Shown in pieces: positions 39,981 to 46,176 of a stretch of DNA of 64,000 bases. The notes below the pieces were generated by a model. That model saw only the letters and a program-made list of their open reading frames with translations, had not been told where the DNA came from and made no database searches. How positions within the stretch are numbered: the stretch's first letter is position 1; every line of letters begins with the position of its first letter. The stretch comes from Burkholderiales bacterium 67-32 (GTDB taxonomy: Bacteria > Pseudomonadota > Gammaproteobacteria > Burkholderiales > Burkholderiaceae_B): positions 186,001 through 250,000 of the forward strand of contig MKUP01000022.1 in NCBI GenBank assembly GCA_001898625.1, in the 5' to 3' direction. A program made the position numbers and the translations under genes.

Positions 39981-40006
39981 GGCGTCTCCTAACAACAGGT
40001 GTAGCG

Positions 40007-40020
40007 ATGTTAGGTATTGC
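40007..40020 (-). promoter_or_regulatory. operator O1
   Basis: GCAATACCTAACAT on minus strand, exact match to O5. Confidence 0.75.
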
Positions 40021-40036
40021 CGTACTTTGTTGTCAA
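40007..40036 (-). promoter_or_regulatory. leftward early promoter (PL-like)
   Basis: Minus strand TTGACA (40036-40031), 18-nt spacer, TAACAT (40012-40007). Confidence 0.75.
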
Positions 40037-40050
40037 GCAATACACAACTT
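40037..40050 (+). promoter_or_regulatory. operator O2
   Basis: GCAATACACAACTT. Confidence 0.65.
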
Positions 40051-40087
40051 TTTTCTGTTATCTGTATCGAAACGTCAAGGAGCGGGA

Positions 40088-40375
40088 ATGGGCGGGATTC
40101 GGGGAGCTTTGGGGACGGTCGCCTTGCTGGCGACGTTATACGGATGTGCTGGAACGCCGTTCAACTGGAACGATGCGCGCAGAATCCAGCCAGGTATGAC
40201 CGAACAGGAGGTGACGGATATTCTGGGCGCGCCTATGGTGGTTCGCAGCTCGGGCGCGGGGACCACATGGATTTGGAGTCAGGGAGATGCGCTCGGGAGG
40301 TCGAGGAGCTTCTCCGTCGTCCTCAATGAGGGGAAAGTCGTCCAGACGCCTCCGATTCCCGCGAGCTTCCAGTAG
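40088..40375 (+). CDS. BamE/SmpA-OmlA-like lipoprotein encoded in the immunity region
   Basis: LLATLYGC lipobox; IQPGMTEQEVTDILGAPMVVRSSGAGTTWIWSQG...VVLNEGKVVQ; RBS AAGGAG. Confidence 0.8.
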   Translation: MGGIRGALGTVALLATLYGCAGTPFNWNDARRIQPGMTEQEVTDILGAPMVVRSSGAGTTWIWSQGDALGRSRSFSVVLNEGKVVQTPPIPASFQ

Positions 40376-40456
40376 AAGTTAGTAACGTAATAATTGTTTT
40401 GTTACTTTCTGGGTAAATTTTTTTCGCCGAAATCGACGAAGACAACATTGCCCACT

Positions 40457-40828
40457 TTACGCCGCATCGGTTTCTCGTCCGCCCGGATGTCCTTCAGAAG
40501 GGCTTTTAGTGTCTGTTGCCCCTTCGATGAAGCTAGACACCCTGTCGTCCAATTGTTCGCGCTTTGCGCTGGATAGCTCCAGGTAGTCTTCAAACCTAGC
40601 GGAGAACGGCCACCATCCCGTAGCTCCCGAGGTGCTGCCTGTAAGCAGGTGGTCGGTGCTTGTGCGCAGCATCCGGGCTAGCTTTACGAGCCGATCAATG
40701 TCCGGCCGCGTCTCGTCGCGCTCCCAGTCGGAAACCGAAGATTTACTGATTCCGAACGCAGTGGCGACATCCTGCAACGTCAGTTGCAGGTCCTTCCGTC
40801 GTTCCTTAATTCTCTTGCCCAGCGTCAT
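40457..40828 (-). CDS. XRE-family phage repressor (possibly frameshifted; alternate 3' end 40402)
   Basis: MTLGKRIKERRKDLQLTLQDVATAFGISKSSVSDWERDETRPDIDRLVKLARMLRTSTDHLLTG. Confidence 0.88.
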   Translation of the reverse strand: MTLGKRIKERRKDLQLTLQDVATAFGISKSSVSDWERDETRPDIDRLVKLARMLRTSTDHLLTGSTSGATGWWPFSARFEDYLELSSAKREQLDDRVSSFIEGATDTKSPSEGHPGGRETDAA

Positions 40829-40831
40829 AAG

Positions 40832-40845
40832 GCAAAGCCTAACAT
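40832..40845 (+). promoter_or_regulatory. operator O3
   Basis: GCAAAGCCTAACAT directly upstream of repressor start. Confidence 0.65.
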
Positions 40846-40849
40846 TTGC

Positions 40850-40863
40850 AAGTTGTGGATTGC
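40850..40863 (-). promoter_or_regulatory. operator O4
   Basis: GCAATCCACAACTT on minus strand; 13/14 to O2. Confidence 0.65.
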
Positions 40864-40880
40864 CTGACTTAGAATGTTGT

Positions 40881-40894
40881 GCAATACCTAACAT
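40881..40894 (+). promoter_or_regulatory. operator O5 overlapping the rightward promoter -10 (TAACAT)
   Basis: GCAATACCTAACAT, exact 14-nt match to O1. Confidence 0.75.
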
Positions 40895-40904
40895 TGAGGC
40901 ACCT

Positions 40905-41171
40905 ATGGCGATCGTTACGGAAGCCGAGCGCAACTCGGTGAGGGGCGCAATTGAAGCGTTTGGCGGGGTTGCGAAAACCGCTCGTCATTTCGAGGTGAAC
41001 CGTGTCTCGGTCTACGAGTGGATCGACAGGGGCGCAGTGCCGACGGCTCGTGCGGTCGCTATTGAGCGAGACTCTGGTGGGAAGGTGTCGCGCAAGGAAA
41101 TGCGACCGAGGGATTGGGCGGAGCAATGGCCCGATCTCGCTGCGAACTCTCCTTGCTACGAACATCAATGA
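40905..41171 (+). CDS. Cro/YdaS-like phage regulator
   Basis: GAIEAFGGVAKTARHFEVNRVSVYEWIDRGAVPTARAVAIE HTH. Confidence 0.82.
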   Translation: MAIVTEAERNSVRGAIEAFGGVAKTARHFEVNRVSVYEWIDRGAVPTARAVAIERDSGGKVSRKEMRPRDWAEQWPDLAANSPCYEHQ

Positions 41172-41347
41172 ACTGTCATGCCCTCTTTCAGCGCGTCCTG
41201 CTCGACGCAAAGCTGGCCGAACACGGCCAGCACCGCGGCTTCTGTCGCCTCGCCCATCACGCGCAGCGCGATTTCCCGCGCCTGTATCAACAGTCGTTCA
41301 GTTTCAGTCATACCGATAGGTTGGTGGGTCGGCCGGGTTGCGTCCAT
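41165..41347 (-). CDS. small protein on opposite strand (start uncertain, alternative 41311)
   Basis: MTETERLLIQAREIALRVMGEATEAAVLAVFGQLCVEQDALKEGMTVH helical, protein-like. Confidence 0.5.
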   Translation of the reverse strand: MDATRPTHQPIGMTETERLLIQAREIALRVMGEATEAAVLAVFGQLCVEQDALKEGMTVH

Positions 41348-41430
41348 GCGTGATTTCCGAGTCGTGGGAAGTGCGTATGGCGAATGATGGAGGAGGGGGC
41401 CTTGCTCCGCTATCTCAAATTGGAGGAAAG

Positions 41431-41652
41431 ATGACAACCGCAGAATGCAAGGCGCCGGCGGTGCTGCTACCTGGGGACAGCGTTCGTTTGCCCTCTGGGG
41501 TACGCGGCCGCTTCGTGCGGTGGTCGGTGCCGTTGGCTCGTGCAATGCAAAGCGGCCGGGAGCGCGTCGCGCTGGTTCAGCTCGAGGGCGACGTTAGCGA
41601 GACGAGTTTTAGCGCGGCTTACGCCGCCAGGTTCGAAAAGGTGACCTCATGA
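41431..41652 (+). CDS. small phage protein
   Basis: RBS GGAGGAAAG; MTTAECKAPAVLLPGDSVRLPSGVRGRFVRW. Confidence 0.7.
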   Translation: MTTAECKAPAVLLPGDSVRLPSGVRGRFVRWSVPLARAMQSGRERVALVQLEGDVSETSFSAAYAARFEKVTS

Positions 41653-42107
41653 GCGCGTTCGAGAATGCTGCCTTCAATACTGTCCACGACTATTCCCGAG
41701 GTGCGAAGGCGCTGGCTGAGATTGTGGACATTCCGTACCACGTGCTGCTGCACAAGGTGAATCCGAACAATGAGACGCACCAGCTCAGCGTGCGTCAGGC
41801 GGTCAAGATCATGCAGGCGACGGGCGATGACCGCATGCTGCACGCCATTGCCGCCGAGCTCGGCATGGTGCTTGTCATCACGCAAATGGCTGAGATCGAC
41901 GACCGCCAGATGCACCAGGCGATGACGCAGGCGTTGGGGCGGTTCGGTGAGTACCTGGATACCGTCAGCGAATCGCTAGAGGATGGTCGGATCACGGCCA
42001 CCGAGCTACGGAAGATCGACGGCACGCTCGGCAAGATGATCGAGAAAGTGACGGTCATTCGGGCGATCGCGGCACAGATGGCAGAGAGCCGGAGGGCCGG
42101 GCGATGA
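41649..42107 (+). CDS. CII-like phage regulatory protein (Phage_CP76-type)
   Basis: AFNTVHDYSRGAKALAEIVDIPYHVLLHKVNPNNETHQLSVRQAVKIMQATGDDRML. Confidence 0.88.
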   Translation: MSAFENAAFNTVHDYSRGAKALAEIVDIPYHVLLHKVNPNNETHQLSVRQAVKIMQATGDDRMLHAIAAELGMVLVITQMAEIDDRQMHQAMTQALGRFGEYLDTVSESLEDGRITATELRKIDGTLGKMIEKVTVIRAIAAQMAESRRAGR

Positions 42108-42289
42108 AGTTCGAGATTCGCTACAGCCGCATCCTGATGACGCCTGAGTCGGAAGAGGAAAGGGGGTTACTGCACGAGCTGCAAGCCAGGGGGCGCGTGA
42201 CCGGCATGTTCCTGCATCGTTGCCGCGATCCGGATTCGACCTTGGAGTTGTTCGTGCCGCCCGGACCTGGATCAGTACCGGATGAGTAG
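42104..42289 (+). CDS. small phage protein
   Basis: MKFEIRYSRILMTPESEEERGLLHELQARGRVTG; 4-bp overlap with CII-like gene. Confidence 0.65.
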   Translation: MKFEIRYSRILMTPESEEERGLLHELQARGRVTGMFLHRCRDPDSTLELFVPPGPGSVPDE

Positions 42290-42499
42290 CCCCTTCAAGC
42301 CATTCAACAGTTCCTGGATGTCTTGTTCTGACAGCTTGACGGTGTAGCGATCGATGCCGCCGTCTTCTACGTTGAGAGGCCCTATGCGGAGCCAGACGTT
42401 GTCGCCGTGTGTGAGTAGTTCGGTCTGCCGCCGATCGCCGGGTTTTCCGTCTGCTGGGCTTGCAGGAAGCATCTTGTTGAATATGAAATTTGCGCCCAT
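42272..42499 (-). CDS. small phage protein on opposite strand
   Basis: MGANFIFNKMLPASPADGKPGDRRQTELLTHGDNVWLRIGPLNVEDGGIDRYTVKLSEQDIQELLNGLKGLLIRY. Confidence 0.6.
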   Translation of the reverse strand: MGANFIFNKMLPASPADGKPGDRRQTELLTHGDNVWLRIGPLNVEDGGIDRYTVKLSEQDIQELLNGLKGLLIRY

Positions 42500-42708
42500 G
42501 TCGTGTTCCTCGGATCGATATCGTTCAAGGGCGATCGCATGTGTGCGATGCCCAATCGAATGTGGCCAGGGCGCCTATCGGTTCCAATGGTCGACCCCCT
42601 GGGGTGGTGTTGTGGGTGTTGGAGCCAGCAATCTACCACGGGTGCGGTCGACCGCCCATATTCCTCGTCGCGCGGTAGCGGCGGGGCTCTCCATGTCGAG
42701 ATCGGCCT

Positions 42709-43029
42709 ATGTCTGAGGGGTGCCTCGAGGCTGATGAGATGGACCTGCGGCGGCCACGAGGCAGGCCGCGGGGCGAGATTTCAGAGACCATCATCGAGCT
42801 GGTCTCTGAGCGGCCGATGGCGGTGCGCGAACTGGCGGCGCGGATGGCTGTTCCGGTGCGGCGGGTCGAGGTGACATGCTCTCGGCTGGTCGCCGCAGGC
42901 CACATTGCCCCCGTGCGCAAAGAGCGTATGCAAGGCGCTCGACGACCGCTGGCGGTCTATGGGCCGGCTCGGCTTACCGATGCAATCGCGTTGCTGCGTT
43001 TCACGAGCTTGGCCGGCCTATGGCGATGA
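42709..43029 (+). CDS. winged-helix-like phage protein
   Basis: EISETIIELVSERPMAVRELAARMAVPVRRVEVTCSRLVAAGHIAPV. Confidence 0.75.
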   Translation: MSEGCLEADEMDLRRPRGRPRGEISETIIELVSERPMAVRELAARMAVPVRRVEVTCSRLVAAGHIAPVRKERMQGARRPLAVYGPARLTDAIALLRFTSLAGLWR

Positions 43030-43409
43030 ACCTATCCCTGTTCGAGGGTGGGCGCGCCTCGGTCAGCAGCCCGAGGCGCGCACCCGACGCGGAGCGTCCG
43101 CCGGACATCCCGCGCGGGCCCCAGCGAGGGCGCCCGCAACACTATTTCACGCACGACGGGCGGTGTTTCAGCCTGGACAGGCTTCGAGAGCTCAGCGGGT
43201 GGGAGGACGCCTGCGCGCGCTATCCGGACCACGACATCGTCATTCTTTTCGATTCGACGGATCCCGATTCGAGGCTCGTCGGGTTGATCGCTGTACCTCG
43301 TGAGCAGCCGGCGCGCCAGGATGCTCGCGGCCGGCCGCTTCCTCCAGCTCGCCCCTTTTGGGGGCATGGTGACGTCATGCATATTCGACGCGACAAGCCG
43401 CCCCCCTGA
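43020..43409 (+). CDS. phage protein of unknown function
   Basis: ORF overlapping the preceding gene; HYFTHDGRCFSLDRLRELSGWEDACARYPDHDIVILF. Confidence 0.6.
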   Translation: MAMNLSLFEGGRASVSSPRRAPDAERPPDIPRGPQRGRPQHYFTHDGRCFSLDRLRELSGWEDACARYPDHDIVILFDSTDPDSRLVGLIAVPREQPARQDARGRPLPPARPFWGHGDVMHIRRDKPPP

Positions 43410-43705
43410 CGGTGCGTCGACGGTGCAGGCGAAGAGGCTAGATACGCGGTTACCTGCAACCGGCAGTGCCACAAACCGTTCCCGAGTGGCAGCGTGGGTG
43501 CGAACGACTAGAGCGCGGGAGGGCGGCTGTACGGGCCGCGACAGTCTGGTCAATCGGACAGGGCGTACACCTGTGTCCGGGCCCTAAGACGTACGTTGGC
43601 TCCGGTCAGCAGTCGCGGCGAATCGCACGGCGGGTAGGGGGAGCTCTGCCCGTCAACCCCGTTCCTCCTAATCTGCAGTGCCCTTACCCTGTACACAGAG
43701 GCTCT

Positions 43706-44254
43706 ATGAATATTCAACCGCTTTTTCCTATTGAACCTCCGGTCTCTCCTAAGAAAAATGAAAAAGGGCCGGATTTCGCGGCGTTCTGGACGGGATATCC
43801 ACGGAGGGTGGCAAAGAAGGCCGCGGCCCGGGCCTGGGCAAAGCTGTCGGCGCGGGATCGGCAGGCAGCGCTCGACGCGCTACCGAGGCACGTCGAAGTG
43901 TGGAAGTTACGTTGCGGCGACGACAGGGAGTATGTGCCGCATGCGGCGACATGGTTGAACGGTGCGCGATGGGAAGATGAACTTACGCCGGTGGGCAAGC
44001 GGGCTGGGCAGGCGGAGCGGCCGATCGGGCCGGGTGGCTCGGAGCGGCAATGGTGGGAGCACTGGCCCGGCATCGTCAAGAAGGGGGCGGAGCTCGGATT
44101 GACCTGGGACGAAACGGCCGAAGCCGCGCCAGGGTTCAAGGCCCGGGTATTCAGGGCGGCCGGGCCGGGGCCGTGGACGGATCGCCAGCGGGGCGGGCTC
44201 ACGGTGGGGCTACCCGGCGCGCCGCTGGCCGTGGTCGTGAGGAACGTGGCATGA
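43706..44254 (+). CDS. phage replication-associated protein (O-like C-terminal region)
   Basis: FAAFWTGYPRRVAKKAAARAWAKLSARDRQAALDAL...YVPHAATWLNGARWEDEL. Confidence 0.7.
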   Translation: MNIQPLFPIEPPVSPKKNEKGPDFAAFWTGYPRRVAKKAAARAWAKLSARDRQAALDALPRHVEVWKLRCGDDREYVPHAATWLNGARWEDELTPVGKRAGQAERPIGPGGSERQWWEHWPGIVKKGAELGLTWDETAEAAPGFKARVFRAAGPGPWTDRQRGGLTVGLPGAPLAVVVRNVA

Positions 44255-44658
44255 GCGGAATGCGGCGCGATCCGCGTATCCAGGCACGGCTAGATGCGTG
44301 GGGGATGTGGCGGCAGCTCGGCGTCCAGGGCGGATCGTTCTCTGGCGGTGGCAGCACGCTGGCGGCCTTGGTGGATGTTGCGGCCGGCCGGAGGGTCTTC
44401 GGCAGCTCGGAGCCACCGCGCGCCTATGTGCCGGTCGATGCCATTGAGTGCGCGATTACGCATGAAGCGGTCCAGACGTTGCCGGCAGAGTTGCGTGAGG
44501 CGGTGGCAGGTTGGCACTGCGCGCGCACGGGAACGATGGAGGAGGTCGCGCGGCGGTTGGGTGTGGTGAAGACCACGCTACACCGGCGTCTGTGCCAGGC
44601 CGATATCCGGATCGCGGAGTGGTTGAAAGCCCGGACGAAAGCAAAAAGAATTTCGTGA
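44251..44658 (+). CDS. Q-like late antiterminator (Phage_antitermQ-type)
   Basis: RLDAWGMWRQLG...TLPAELREAVAGWHCARTGTMEEVARRLGVVKTTLHRRLCQADIRIAEWL. Confidence 0.78.
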   Translation: MSGMRRDPRIQARLDAWGMWRQLGVQGGSFSGGGSTLAALVDVAAGRRVFGSSEPPRAYVPVDAIECAITHEAVQTLPAELREAVAGWHCARTGTMEEVARRLGVVKTTLHRRLCQADIRIAEWLKARTKAKRIS

Positions 44659-44680
44659 GGTAAACCGGAACATGGATAAT
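44652..44680 (+). promoter_or_regulatory. candidate late promoter (pR'-like)
   Basis: GATAAT -10 at 44675-44680, weak -35 TTCGTG with 17-nt spacer. Confidence 0.35.
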
Positions 44681-44727
44681 CCGCTACATTCCGGCGGAGC
44701 TCACGCAGTGGTGGGCTGAACATCTCG

Positions 44728-44768
44728 ACGCCCCGGCAGGACTCAACCTGGCGGGGCGTTTCTTTTTT
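44728..44768 (+). terminator. intrinsic terminator downstream of Q-like gene (tR'-like)
   Basis: ACGCCCCGGCAGG-ACTCAA-CCTGGCGGGGCGT + TTCTTTTTT; one mismatch in 13-bp stem. Confidence 0.8.
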
Positions 44769-44783
44769 GGGCGTGGGGACATC

Positions 44784-45443
44784 GTGGACAGGTTGGATCT
44801 GAGCTCCAATATCGATCGGGCCATTGCGTGGATGGGATCCCTATACGAGGATCAAATGCCGTTCGCGGTGGCGAAGGCGCTGACACTGACGGCGCGCGAC
44901 GGGGCGGCGGCCGAAGCCGAGGCCATCGTCCAGGTGTTCGACAATCCCACGCCGTTCACCCGTAGGGCGGCCGGCTACACCCCCGCGACGAAGGGCTCGC
45001 TTCGCTCGGTCATCTTCCTGAAGGACGCCCAGGCCGAGTATCTGTTTGCACAGGTGGAGGGCGGAGCCCGCGACCTGAAGCAGTTCGAACAGCGGTTCGG
45101 GGCGATCGACGGTGCGGCACTGGTTATGCCTGGCGTGAAGGCGACGCTGAATCAGTACGGCAACATCAGCAGGGCCAAGATCCTCGCGATCGCCCGCGAC
45201 CTGAACACCGGCGGCAAGGCGAAGCGCTTCTTCAAGGGCACGCCGCGTGGGCACTCCCTGCCGCCTGGCATCTGGGCGCGGGTGAACAACAACACGGCGA
45301 TCGCGCCGATCATGGTGTTTGCAACGGATGCACAGTACGAGAAGCGGTTCGCGTTCTCCGCGATCGCGCAGCAGACGGTCGATGCCGTGTTCGAGCGGCA
45401 CCTGCTGGCCGCGTGGGACCTCGCGGTGCGGACTGCACGATGA
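44784..45443 (+). CDS. phage structural/morphogenesis protein of unknown function
   Basis: ORF between antiterminator and terminase; MDRLDLSSNIDRAIAWMGSLYEDQMPFAVAKALTLTARDGA. Confidence 0.7.
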   Translation: MDRLDLSSNIDRAIAWMGSLYEDQMPFAVAKALTLTARDGAAAEAEAIVQVFDNPTPFTRRAAGYTPATKGSLRSVIFLKDAQAEYLFAQVEGGARDLKQFEQRFGAIDGAALVMPGVKATLNQYGNISRAKILAIARDLNTGGKAKRFFKGTPRGHSLPPGIWARVNNNTAIAPIMVFATDAQYEKRFAFSAIAQQTVDAVFERHLLAAWDLAVRTAR

Positions 45444-45526
45444 CTTCGATAGGGTTGGTGCGCTCCTGGATTTCGGCGGGTCCTTCCCCCCGGGTCGCCG
45501 GTGTGGGTAATTTGCGCACGTTGGAA

Positions 45527-45571
45527 ATCCCGTCACGGGATCGAATAAGGGTAGCCACCGGGTCTCCCGGT
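45527..45571. promoter_or_regulatory. paired hairpins upstream of terminase, candidate cos/packaging site
   Basis: ATCCCG-TCA-CGGGAT (45527-45541) and ACCGGG-TCT-CCCGGT (45557-45571), centres 30 bp apart. Confidence 0.4.
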
Positions 45572-45591
45572 AGCCAGTTGGATAGATAGCC

Positions 45592-46176
45592 ATGGCGTTG
45601 ATGGGCATTCGAGAGTACGCGCGACACCGTGGCGTGCGGCATCGTGCTGTCCAGAAGGCGATCGAGTCGGGTCGCATTCGCTCGGTCGACGGCGAGGACG
45701 GTCGCCCGAAGATCGATCCCGTGCAGGCCGATCGCGATTGGGAGCTCAACACGGACGAGACGCGCGTCGCGTTCACGGCGAATGGTGGCAGGCTCCTCGA
45801 TGACGGCGCGGCCATGCCTGCGGACGACGATCTGGATGACGACGTCGACGACGTGCCGTTGAGCGGCGCCGACGATCACGCAAAAGCCTATCGCCACGCT
45901 CGCGCGATTCGCGAACGAGCGTCCGCCGAGCTGCGGCAGATCGAGGTCGAGAAAGCCCGTGGCAAGGTGATCGATGTCGAAGAGGCGCGGCGGATTGCTT
46001 ACACGGCGTTCCGCCGCCTACGCGATTCCGCGATGTCGGTGGCGCCGCGCCTGAAGGATTTGTGCGCGGCGGAGTCCGATCCGTTGGTGATCGAGACCAT
46101 GATCGAGAACGAGATCATGGCGGCATTTGGGCAGATCGATGTGGCAGCGCTCTTGACTGATCGGGAGGAGGACTGA
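45592..46176 (+). CDS. terminase small subunit (Nu1-like)
   Basis: MGIREYARHRGVRHRAVQKAIESGRIRSVDG HTH; directly upstream of large terminase. Confidence 0.8.
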   Translation: MALMGIREYARHRGVRHRAVQKAIESGRIRSVDGEDGRPKIDPVQADRDWELNTDETRVAFTANGGRLLDDGAAMPADDDLDDDVDDVPLSGADDHAKAYRHARAIRERASAELRQIEVEKARGKVIDVEEARRIAYTAFRRLRDSAMSVAPRLKDLCAAESDPLVIETMIENEIMAAFGQIDVAALLTDREED

